Assembly (NCBI GenBank): GCA_024403235.1
Contig: JAKSSF010000012.1
Coordinates: 1-64,000 of the forward strand
DNA from: Lachnospiraceae bacterium
Lineage (GTDB): Bacteria > Bacillota > Clostridia > Lachnospirales > Lachnospiraceae
Reading direction: 5' to 3'
DNA length: 64,000 bases
The notes below the pieces were generated by a model. The model had not been told where the DNA came from and ran no database searches. It was given only the letters and a program-made list of their open reading frames with translations. This document shows, in pieces, positions 27,102 through 35,600 of the stretch. Every line of letters begins with the position of its first letter. The first letter of the stretch is position 1. Made by a program: the position numbers and the translations under genes.

Positions 27102-27947
27102 ATGGAAGAATTAAGAGGTTTACCGGTAGCCAAAGCCATTGTGGCAGCAGCCCAGGAAAAAATAGAGGCGTGTAAAAGTCAGGGCGTGGTGCCCAAATTA
27201 CAGGTTATTCGTGTGGGAAATCGAGAAGATGATTTGTCTTATGAAAGAGGCATTTATAAACGCTTTGAAGGGGCAGGAGCCGTTGTTTCTACGAAGGAAT
27301 TGCCGGAAGATGTGACCCAGGAAGCCTTAGAGGCAGCTATTGCGGAAGCAAATGCCGACAAAACTGTGCATGGCATTTTGATGTTTGCACCTTTGCCCAA
27401 GCATTTGGATGAAGTAAAAGCAAAAGAAACCATTGCACCAGCCAAAGATATGGATTGTATGACCAATGAAAATGTAGCCCACTTATTCAAAGGGGATGGA
27501 AAAGGATATGCACCTTGTACACCCCAGGCAGTGATGGAAATTTTGGACTACTATGGCTATGACCTGACCGGGAAAAAAGCGGTAGTCATTGGCAGAAGTA
27601 TGGTAGTAGGAAAACCTTTGGCTATGCTGTTATTACAGAAGAATGCCACCGTTACCATTTGTCATACCAGAACCAAAGAATTGGCCAAAACCTGTCAACA
27701 GGCAGATATCTTGATTGCGGCAGCAGGGGTAGCCAAAATGGTGGAGGAAACCTATGTGTCTGCAGGTCAAATCTTATTAGATGTTGGCATTCATGTGGTG
27801 GAAGATAAGCTTTGCGGAGATGTGAATCGCGAGTCGGTAGAAGAGATTGTAGAGGCTCTCACACCTGTGCCGGGAGGCGTTGGTTCTGTCACCACTTCTG
27901 TATTGTTGAAGCATACGGTGGAAGCGGCTTGGAAGAGTTTTGCGTAG
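27102..27947 (+). CDS. folD: Methylene-THF dehydrogenase of the FolD family, cyclohydrolase residues replaced
   Basis: The 281-residue protein has the FolD fold with YAPCTPQAVMEIL, the NADP-loop VVIGRSMVVGKPLAMLL and the C-terminal PVPGGVGSVTTSVLLKHT. Aligning SYERGIYKRFEGAGA with the usual S-Y-V-x-x-K-x motif puts Ile where the catalytic Lys (human Lys56) belongs. The VQLPLP motif reads MFAPLP, so the catalytic Gln is also lost. The Asp in AKDMD is kept. The enzyme is thus probably only a dehydrogenase, with the cyclohydrolase step supplied by the upstream gene. Confidence 0.9.
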   Translation: MEELRGLPVAKAIVAAAQEKIEACKSQGVVPKLQVIRVGNREDDLSYERGIYKRFEGAGAVVSTKELPEDVTQEALEAAIAEANADKTVHGILMFAPLPKHLDEVKAKETIAPAKDMDCMTNENVAHLFKGDGKGYAPCTPQAVMEILDYYGYDLTGKKAVVIGRSMVVGKPLAMLLLQKNATVTICHTRTKELAKTCQQADILIAAAGVAKMVEETYVSAGQILLDVGIHVVEDKLCGDVNRESVEEIVEALTPVPGGVGSVTTSVLLKHTVEAAWKSFA

Positions 27948-28046
27948 AAAGTGCTTTCGCATGAAACAATTCTTATTTATTATGTTCCATACTAGTATAA
28001 TATGCATACTTTGGACCATTAAGTGATTATGTGCATAGCACAGTTA

Positions 28047-28082
28047 TGGTCCAATTTAGAAGAATATTCATAAATTGGACCA
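28047..28082. repeat. 12-bp perfect inverted repeat between convergent folD and aldo/keto reductase genes
   Basis: TGGTCCAATTTA (28047-28058) is repeated in inverted orientation as TAAATTGGACCA (28071-28082) around a 12-nt loop. A third TGGACCATT copy lies at 28013-28021. There is no T-run on either strand, so it is not a standard terminator. Confidence 0.6.
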
Positions 28083-28094
28083 TTTAACAACTGT

Positions 28095-29087
28095 TTACAA
28101 ATTACAAATCTCATCAATTCGCTTCAATTCATCCTCTGTAAAGGTGGTATTCTGAATGGCTTTACAGTTGTCTATAATCTGAGAAGACTTAGAAGCTCCA
28201 ATCAAAACAGAAGTCACTATACCATCTTTCAATACCCAAGCCAGCGCCATTTCTGCTAAGCTTTGTCCTCTTTCTTTCGCCAGTTCATTTAAGGCTGCAA
28301 TCTGCGTCAGCTTTTCGGCGGATAAAACCTCTTCTTTTAAGAAACGCCCATCGGTACGAATACGGCTGTCTGCCGGAATACCATTTAAGTAACGGTCTGT
28401 CAAAGTACCCTGTGCCAAAGGACTAAAGGCAATAATGCCTTTTTGCAGCTTATTTGCCATGTCCTTTAAGCCATTTTTCTCAATGGTTCTGTCAAAAATA
28501 GAATAACGATTCTGATTGATAATAAAAGGCACTTTCAACTCTTCCAAAATAGCAGTGGCTTTTTCCAAAGTGGGACCGTTGTAATTGGATAAGCCTACAT
28601 ACAAAGCCTTGCCGCTATTTACAGCGGTAGCAAGTGCGCCCATGGTCTCCTCCAATGGAGTATCCGGATCCATGCGGTGGTGATAGAAAATATCCACATA
28701 ATCCAAATCCATTCGTTTCAAACTTTGATCTAAGCTTGCCAAAAGATATTTGCGACTACCCATATCTCCATAAGGACCATCCCACATCACATAACCGGCC
28801 TTGGTGCTAATAATCATTTCGTCGCGATAATTAGAAAAATCATCTTTCACGATTTTTCCAAAATTCTCTTCTGCAGCGCCCGGTTTAGGGCCATAGTTAT
28901 TGGCTAAATCAAAATGGGTAATTCCCAAATCAAAAGCAGTATGACAAAGCTCTTTCATATTGCCATAGTCTGCATTGTCTCCAAAATTATGCCACAAGCC
29001 AAAGGATACCATTGGCAGTTTCAATCCACTGTTTCCACAGCGCTTGTAGATCATTTTTTCATAACGATTATTTTTTGCAATATACAT
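28095..29087 (-). CDS. Aldo/keto reductase of the YghZ/MgrA type
   Basis: The 330-residue protein follows the AKR barrel layout: YKRCGNSGLKLPMVSFGLW at the N-terminus, the catalytic Asp-Tyr region HFDLANNYGPKPGAAEENFG, Lys in IISTKAGY, His in FYHHRMD, and a C-terminal NADPH site LIGASKSSQIIDN. The GPxPG insertion is typical of L-glyceraldehyde 3-phosphate/methylglyoxal reductases. I choose the ATG at 29087 with AAGGAG seven bases upstream rather than the adjacent GTG. It is transcribed against folD and divergent from the methyltransferase. Confidence 0.93.
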   Translation of the reverse strand: MYIAKNNRYEKMIYKRCGNSGLKLPMVSFGLWHNFGDNADYGNMKELCHTAFDLGITHFDLANNYGPKPGAAEENFGKIVKDDFSNYRDEMIISTKAGYVMWDGPYGDMGSRKYLLASLDQSLKRMDLDYVDIFYHHRMDPDTPLEETMGALATAVNSGKALYVGLSNYNGPTLEKATAILEELKVPFIINQNRYSIFDRTIEKNGLKDMANKLQKGIIAFSPLAQGTLTDRYLNGIPADSRIRTDGRFLKEEVLSAEKLTQIAALNELAKERGQSLAEMALAWVLKDGIVTSVLIGASKSSQIIDNCKAIQNTTFTEDELKRIDEICNL

Positions 29088-29203
29088 CACAATTCTCCTT
29101 TCGGATGTCGGTTTTAACTGTTTAGGACAAGGTTAAAAATGCTACACATTTCACAACTTGACCATAAACGGTATCAAAAGTATACCATACTTAGATTTGC
29201 TGG

Positions 29204-29225
29204 AACAATACAAGAAATTGTATTG
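29204..29225. repeat. Short perfect inverted repeat in the divergent intergenic region
   Basis: ACAATACAA and TTGTATTGT flank GAAA, a 9-bp perfect hairpin with a GNRA loop if transcribed. It lies between the divergent aldo/keto reductase and methyltransferase genes. Confidence 0.6.
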
Positions 29226-29272
29226 TATGGGAATTGGTGACATGGTACTATAGAAACGCGAAAGCAAGAAAG

Positions 29273-29335
29273 TGATACAATGAGGACAGGGGTTTGGTAT
29301 CATGATGCTACAAAGTCCCTGTCTCTATTGTATCA
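29273..29335. repeat. 63-bp near-perfect palindrome upstream of the rRNA methyltransferase gene
   Basis: The left arm TGATACAATGAGGACAGGG (29273-29291) matches the reverse complement of CCCTGTCTCTATTGTATCA (29317-29335) at 16 of 19 positions. The centre (TTTGGTATCATGATGCTACAAA region) is itself palindromic. It ends 38 nt before the methyltransferase ATG, so it could be an RNA hairpin in the leader or a protein-binding or mobile palindromic element. Confidence 0.65.
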
Positions 29336-29373
29336 AGCAAATTGTATTCAATAACAGAATGGAGCATAAAAGA

Positions 29374-30570
29374 ATGGCAACCGTAGTGTTAAAAAAAGGT
29401 GAAGGCAGGCTGTTAAAGCAGGGCGGTATGTGGATTTTTGATAATGAAATAGATACCATTCAAGGCATGTACAAAAATGGGGATATTGTAGAAGTACAGG
29501 ATTTTGACGGTTATGGTATGGGGAAAGGCTTTATCAATGACCAGTCTAAAATCCGGGTGCGGATGATGACCAGAAAAAAAGACCAGGAAATCGATGTAGC
29601 GTTCTTGGAAAATAGAGTAAAAGCAGCCTGGGAATATCGAAAGACTACAGTAGATACCAGTTGTTGCCGTGTTATTTTTGGAGAAGCAGATTTCTTGCCG
29701 GGATTAGTTATTGATAAGTTCTCTGATGTACTAGTAGTGCAATCTTTGGCACTGGGAATCGATAGATGGAAAACCCAGATCGTAGATATATTAGTAAAAC
29801 TGATGAAAGAAGATGGTATAGCAATCAAAGGGGTGTATGAACGCTCCGATACCGCTGTACGAAAAAAAGAGGGATTACCATTACACAAAGGTTTCTTAAG
29901 TGAACCCTTTGACACCAATGTGGAAATCGTAGAAAATGGCGTCCACTATATGGTAGATGTAGTAAATGGGCAAAAGACAGGATTCTTCCTGGATCAAAAA
30001 TATAATCGTCTAGCCATTCAAAAACTATGTAAAGATAAAAAAGTCTTGGACTGCTTTACTCATATGGGGACCTTTGCATTAAACGCTGGGATTGCAGGCG
30101 CTAAAGAAGTAACGGGATTGGATATTTCAGACTATGCCATTAAGCAGGCAAGAGAAAATGCCAAGCGAAACGGCTTAGAGAAGACGGTCCATTTCCGTCA
30201 GGCAAATGTTCTGGATGAATTGCCAAAGCTTCTGGCAGCAGGAGAACAGTATGATGTGGTAATTCTAGATCCACCTGCCTTTACCAAATCCAGAGAAGCG
30301 ACAAAAAACGCTATCAAAGGCTATCGAGAAATCAACCGAGAAGGGCTGAAGCTGGTAAAAGATGGGGGCTATCTGGCAACCTGTTCCTGTTCTCATTTTA
30401 TGACTCAGGAATTGTTTATCAAAACCATAGGAGAAGCTGCCAAATCCGCTCACAAGAGACTGCGCCAGGCAGAATTTCGTACCCAGTCTCCGGATCACCC
30501 TATTTTATGGGCAGCAGACGAAAGCTATTATTTGAAATTCTTGATCTTCCAGGTGGTGGAGGAGAAGTAG
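29374..30570 (+). CDS. Class I SAM-dependent rRNA cytosine-C5 methyltransferase (RlmI-like)
   Basis: The 398-residue protein has an N-terminal PUA-like domain (KKGEGRLLKQGGMWIFDNEI) and a Rossmann methyltransferase domain with VLDCFTHMGTFALNAGIAGA as motif I, LDPPAFTKS as motif IV and a Cys-rich CSCSHFM segment. This matches the RlmI/YwbD group that methylates 23S rRNA. The frame is open from 29302, but the PUA domain begins at the ATG at 29374, with GGAG nine bases before it. The upstream leader holds a long palindrome. Confidence 0.9.
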   Translation: MATVVLKKGEGRLLKQGGMWIFDNEIDTIQGMYKNGDIVEVQDFDGYGMGKGFINDQSKIRVRMMTRKKDQEIDVAFLENRVKAAWEYRKTTVDTSCCRVIFGEADFLPGLVIDKFSDVLVVQSLALGIDRWKTQIVDILVKLMKEDGIAIKGVYERSDTAVRKKEGLPLHKGFLSEPFDTNVEIVENGVHYMVDVVNGQKTGFFLDQKYNRLAIQKLCKDKKVLDCFTHMGTFALNAGIAGAKEVTGLDISDYAIKQARENAKRNGLEKTVHFRQANVLDELPKLLAAGEQYDVVILDPPAFTKSREATKNAIKGYREINREGLKLVKDGGYLATCSCSHFMTQELFIKTIGEAAKSAHKRLRQAEFRTQSPDHPILWAADESYYLKFLIFQVVEEK

Positions 30571-30626
30571 ACTGCATAATCAAACGAAAAAACATATAAA
30601 AATTTCATAAAATAAAAAACGATTTA

Positions 30627-30655
30627 TTGCAACTGCTTATAGACTATGCTAACAT
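30627..30655 (+). promoter_or_regulatory. Promoter P1 before the first copy of the 72-nt RNA element
   Basis: TTGCAA (30627-30632), 17-bp spacer, TAACAT (30650-30655). It lies inside the hairpin that terminates the methyltransferase transcript. The predicted start, near 30662, is exactly where the 72-nt element begins. Confidence 0.5.
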
Positions 30656-30674
30656 AGTTCTATAAGCAGTTTTT
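30631..30674 (+). terminator. Intrinsic terminator after the rRNA methyltransferase gene
   Basis: AACTGCTTATAGACTATG (30631-30648) pairs with CATAGTTCTATAAGCAGTT (30653-30671) with a single bulge around a CTAA loop, followed by T residues. The right arm is reused as the 5' strand of the 72-nt element. Confidence 0.8.
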
Positions 30675-30734
30675 CATTGCCGAAAGGTATCTAGACACAC
30701 ATCTGTTGTTCATTGAATCGAAAAATCCTGCTTA
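30663..30734 (+). ncRNA. 72-nt structured element, copy 1
   Basis: TAAGCAG (30663-30669) pairs with CTGCTTA (30728-30734), extended by TTTTTC with GAAAAA, and encloses a GCC-GAAA-GGT hairpin (around 30679-30688). A collinear, ungapped second copy of the same length lies at 38784-38855. Differences keep the pairing (A-U to G-U in the outer stem, G-U to G-C under the GAAA loop). A promoter ends about seven bases upstream. It precedes the remnant sortase gene, so it is either its 5' leader or a small RNA. I could not match it to a known family. Confidence 0.5.
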
Positions 30735-30777
30735 AAATCCATGTATTATATAAAAATGCAGGAGATACGATTAAGAA

Positions 30778-31371
30778 TTGGTACAAATATCAGAGCTAGC
30801 GCTGGCAGGATATTTTTTCTGGACTATTCAGGATAATAGTAAGACAGAAAAGATTACAGTAGAAGTGCAGCAAATAGAAGTGGAGCCGGAAGAACCATCG
30901 GTGGAAGAACCTGAAGAAACTGTTTCCATAGAGATAGAAGAGGAACCGAAAATCGATTGGGAAGCTTTGTTTAATCAAAACCCGGATATTTACGGCTATG
31001 TCTATGTACCCGGAACCAAGGTTAGTTATCCCGTTTTACAGAGTGAGCAAGACGACTATTATTTAACCCATGACGCGAATAAAGGCAAGTCCAAAGAAGG
31101 GGCTATCTATACCAATCATGATAATACCAAGACCTTTCGGGATGCTGTGACAGTTCTCTATGGTCACAATATGCGTAATGGGAATATGTTTGGGAGTCTG
31201 AAAGAGTTTTATCAGGAAGATTTTTATAAAGAACATGAGTTAATCGCAATCTATACACCAGAGAAACGATTGGTCTATCAGATTGTTACAGCCAGACGCC
31301 ACAGTGACGCCTATCTTTATGATGAATATGCAAATTATAATGCAGGTGGAATGGCTCGAAAGATTATATAA
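30778..31371 (+). pseudogene. Truncated class B-type sortase lacking the catalytic Cys
   Basis: The reading frame encodes a damaged N-terminal anchor (LALAGYFFWTIQDN), an acidic linker, then a clear sortase B core: NPDIYGYVYVPGTKVSYPVL, YLTHDANKGKSKEGAIYTNH and VTVLYGHNMRNGNMFGSLKE with the catalytic His. It stops after YDEYANYNAGGMARKII, before the TC and Arg motifs of the active site. The only start in frame is a TTG, 13 nt after AGGAG. The 3' end runs into the oppositely oriented Rpn gene, whose stop overlaps it. I take it as an inactive remnant. Confidence 0.8.
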
Positions 31372-32248
31372 CGTTTCTATACTGTTCTCTGTCTTTTACC
31401 TTTAAAGCATCACATACTTCATCAAATGACATTTTTAATGACTCCATTGCATTTCTTATAAGTTCAAGTGTTGTTTTTTCTTGCTCTTTAATTTTCATTT
31501 TTTCAATTGCTTGGCACACATCGATTCCTCCTTCATCTGTTTTGATTTTAATGCTTGCATTAAGTTTTGTATAATGTGACGCTAGATTGTAAGCGTCTTC
31601 GGGCATTTTGGTGTAATAGTCTTGATTGTTTATTATTTCTTTTTCAAATCCAATATCATCTTTAGACAATCTTATAAGATTGAAAATATGTCGCAAATCT
31701 GTTCGCAATCGATTGACTTCTTCTTCGGTCAATTTGTGGATATCAATTAACTGAATTTTATAATTTTGAACGGCTTCCTGCAGGGCTTTGGGAAGATGGT
31801 CTAGAATAAGCATATCCTTAAGGCTAGTAGGACCATCCCATTCTTCTTCTCCTGCATAGAGAAGATATGTAATGGTTGGGAACAACCTGTCATCTTTGCG
31901 AAACTTATATAAACGCTCCCTGCTACTTAGAATTTTCGGATATTTTTTGTTATGGGCTTTGATATTTTTTACCTGCTTATTGTACGTGTTATAAGTATAT
32001 CCCATTTCACGTACAGGGTAAGCGTAGTCTAGATTTTCCTGGTGTTCAATACCAAAGATAGCACATTGAAATCCTAGGGCGATTTTCCGTAATAAATCTC
32101 GGTTGGTTCCGTCAGCATTTGCAGTATCACATTCCATGATATCATCTGCATGTACGATTTCTTTGCCTTCATACGCAAAGGCATTAATGAAGTCGGCATA
32201 TCTGGCATTATCTGCCAAATAGTCCTTCCAAGTAAGGTCTTTTTTCAT
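31364..32248 (-). CDS. Rpn-type recombination-promoting nuclease (PD-(D/E)XK transposase-like)
   Basis: A 294-residue protein whose N-terminus (MKKDLTWKDYLADNARYADF followed by INAFAYEGKEIVH) and middle (YLLYAGEEEWDGPTSLKDML, then a helical C-terminal half) match the Rpn/YhgA-like proteins that are abundant in Lachnospiraceae. Relatives in E. coli are Ca-stimulated DNA nucleases that raise recombination. It is inserted tail-to-tail with a truncated sortase gene. An AGGAGGAT site precedes the ATG. A GCAGGAG/CTCCTGC hairpin lies just upstream in its leader. Confidence 0.75.
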   Translation of the reverse strand: MKKDLTWKDYLADNARYADFINAFAYEGKEIVHADDIMECDTANADGTNRDLLRKIALGFQCAIFGIEHQENLDYAYPVREMGYTYNTYNKQVKNIKAHNKKYPKILSSRERLYKFRKDDRLFPTITYLLYAGEEEWDGPTSLKDMLILDHLPKALQEAVQNYKIQLIDIHKLTEEEVNRLRTDLRHIFNLIRLSKDDIGFEKEIINNQDYYTKMPEDAYNLASHYTKLNASIKIKTDEGGIDVCQAIEKMKIKEQEKTTLELIRNAMESLKMSFDEVCDALKVKDREQYRNVI

Positions 32249-32587
32249 AGCATCCTCCTATATGGCAGGAGCACCTTGTTTCTCCTGCATTTAAATTGTT
32301 TGGGTAAATTAAAGCAAGATTTCAAGATGTACTAAGATAAAAGAATTCTTAATAGATGTGAATGAAAATTTTGCTTAAGGTCATTATAGCTTAGTGTGAT
32401 AGTTCGGTCAAGAATTAATTTTTGAATGTTTTTTGGTGAAAATAGATTGTATGTTTAAAATTCAATATAGGAAATGATAGATTCAGGCAACTGGGAAATA
32501 ATAGAGAAGAAAAATGGGTAAAATGAAAAGCATTATAAATATCTAAGAAAAATGTGACATTTTTTCCGAGAAAATGCATAAAAACCA
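32249..32587. other. 341-bp AT-rich divergent intergenic region
   Basis: Holds the Rpn leader with an inverted repeat GCAGGAG (32265-32271)/CTCCTGC (32282-32288) and then AT-rich DNA up to the promoter of the surface protein. I see no gene or RNA in the rest. Confidence 0.5.
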
Positions 32588-32616
32588 TTGGAATTGTCTG
32601 AATATTTTGGTATAAT
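32588..32616 (+). promoter_or_regulatory. Promoter of the 1728-residue surface protein
   Basis: TTGGAA (32588-32593), 17-bp spacer, TATAAT (32611-32616), about 70 nt before the ATG at 32690. The leader contains two successive AAAGGAGTA Shine-Dalgarno-like sequences. Confidence 0.65.
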
Positions 32617-32689
32617 ATTATGAGTTGTATTTGAGTTTAAAATAGTGAACTATACCCCGAAAAAAGGAGTAAAAGGAGTAATAATTTTT

Positions 32690-35600
32690 ATGAGACTAAA
32701 CAAAAGGACTCTCGAAGTAATCAAAAGAAAGGTGCTGGCATATTTACTGATTGCTGTTATGATTGCAGGGATTGTAACACCACTTGGGTATGCATCTGCA
32801 AATCAGAATGGTCAGACACAGGAAACTGAGATTCAGGAGTCTGGAAATGATGCAGGTGACCTTACTGAAGGAAACGAGGGAGGTGACAGCGCAGAAGCCG
32901 GTGGCGGTACAGGAACCAATTTTGAGAACCCAACGGATGAATCTGGAAATCCATCTACTGGAGATACTGGCAATCAACTCGAAGAGGATAATAATACAGA
33001 TGCTCAGGAAAGTGGTAGTACTGGTACACAAGCAGGTGGCTTGTCAAATGACCAAAATAGTGGTACAAATTCGGATTCAGTGCGTGTAAAATGGGAAGCT
33101 GTAAATTGGGCAAACTTTAACGAGGAGTTCGATTGGTATGGCTTGGACGAGGATACTTGGACTGTAGTATTGGATGTATTGACAACCAAATTAAGTGCAG
33201 GTGAGATTGATGCTGCTTTAATGGATAAGATTCAGCAATCAGGTCGTGCATATTTAGATGGCAAAAAAGCTCCTATGACAAAAGCACCAAAAGCAAGATT
33301 GCTTGGAGCACCAGCTGGTGGTGTGGATTGGAGTACTTTTGATTGGGAAAGTATTGATTTTGAAACTTTTGATTTTTCATTAGTAGATTGGACACAAGTA
33401 GATTATTATGTTTTTGATATGTTTACTTTGGAAGATACCTATGAAGCTGGTACAAATGAAACTTTATCTATGGAAGTTTTTCTAGAGGCGTTTGAAGCAT
33501 ATAACGCATATTGGGGAAACCAGATTTCTTTGCTTGATGTGACTCCTGCACCAACTGTTTTGGGCGGTAAGAAAACAGGACCAACCAGTGATTTGTGGGA
33601 ACCAATAGTATCGTTGCAGTATGAAAAGGATGGACAACGTGTTGAGCTTACCAATGAAAGTGATATTAGTCAGAATACCAATTTGTATTTAGCATACAAG
33701 TGGGATATTGGTCAGAAATCACTTGCGGATATAGGTATTGAAGCAGATGTAGAATACACATTGAATTTCCCAAGTAATATAATCCCTGATAATATGGGAA
33801 AACAGGATATATATGATGATCCAAATGATGTAGCTACAAAATTCGCTGAAATTACTCCTTCAAAAAATAATGATGGAACGATAAGTTTGAAAATCAAATT
33901 TACAGATGTTTCGCATGGGGGAGTTGTAACTGCCGGATTACAAGGAAAGGTCAGTGGTGATAAATCTCAATATGATTCTAATAAGAAAATAGATATAGCA
34001 CTTGGAGGAGATACTTTTGCCTCACCAACTGTTACTGATTTTGTTCCTGATGGACCAAAGATTGAGAAAGAAAGTGTGCAAAATGGTGTTAACTATAATG
34101 ATGGAACCATTCAGTGGAAAATATCATACACACATCCTGCAAATAATTATACTTTCCCGAAAGACAATAATAATCTGGAAATAAAACCTGTGATAGAAGA
34201 TATATTACCTACTGGATTGAAATTCTCGTCATTTACTGTTGAGGGGGAGAATGTGGCTCAGGTAAGTAAGGCTACTGATTCCACCGATAGTAATATAAAG
34301 TTTGAATTTACAAATGATGACTACAAGACAAAAGACACAACTATTATAATTACTGCAAAACTTACGGATCAGGAAACAATTTCTTTAATGGATAGCTCTG
34401 CTAACAAAAATTATACCAATACTGTTAATTTAAATTTAGCAGATACCACTGTTGATAATGCGACTGCAAATCAAACTATTAATCCATCGGGTTTTAACCC
34501 TATCACAAAAAATGGTAATGTAGACATTGAAGCGGGCAAAGGTGCAGTAGCAGGAAAATATTGGGAAGTAATAGTGCATGTTCCTGAAATGGAAACCTAT
34601 ACAAGCCTTAATTTTAAGGATGAATTAGGAAAGTACTTAAACTATATTTCGGATACATTTTATGTTGCAACATCTAATGATGGTTCGGCTTGGAGTGATT
34701 TTACCAAACCTGCTACAGATGTAACTTTTACAAATAATAATACTGAGCAAAGTAAAGCCTTAACATATCCATTATGGCCAAATGCGGAATTAAATTTTGG
34801 CACTAAACCAGCAAAGTATTATAAAGTTATATATCAAACAGCAGTAAATGGAAAAGTATATCTTGATGGAACTAATGCAGATATTACGAATACCGCCTCT
34901 GTTTTGTTTACAAGTGGAAGTAATCAAAATACCGGAAATGGTGTATCGAAAAAAGGTGTTGTTATGCCGGGAACCTCTGCAAACTTTATTCTGAAAGAGG
35001 CAGGTTCAGTAGATAAGTTAGCAAAAGGATTGCGGGTAAAATATACTATTACAGTGAATCCAAATAGTGCAGTTACTATTAATGGTTCAACTGCTCAGGG
35101 AAATAAGATTATTTTAACGGAAATCTTGAAAACTGAAAAAGGCGGACATACCTATACTCCCTGGTTCTTTTCAGATGAAGCCGGAAAGGCATTATCAGAG
35201 AATGAAATAGCACAAGCTATAGAGAATGTATTAAAGGCCGAAGGGAACAATATTACGAGCGTTTTTGTTTCTGGAGAAAACTTCCATGGTCAAGATGGTA
35301 ATAAAGGATATTCAAAATTTATAGCTACAATAGATGGAACAATAACAAGCCAGGTTACTATTCCGATTACAACCACGATAGAAGACCCTTATGTGTGGGC
35401 TCAAAATCATGCTAATATTATAACTCTTGATAATAGTGCAAGCCTGGAAGGACGCATCAATGGAGCTGATGTTAATAGAAGTGCGGAAGCTTCAAGTCCG
35501 CTAACAGGTGAAGTTCATGTGTTGGCTAAAATGATGCAAGATTTTGACCCAAATAGTGGCTATATTACGTATAGTATTCGTGTGGGCCAAAGTTCAGCAA

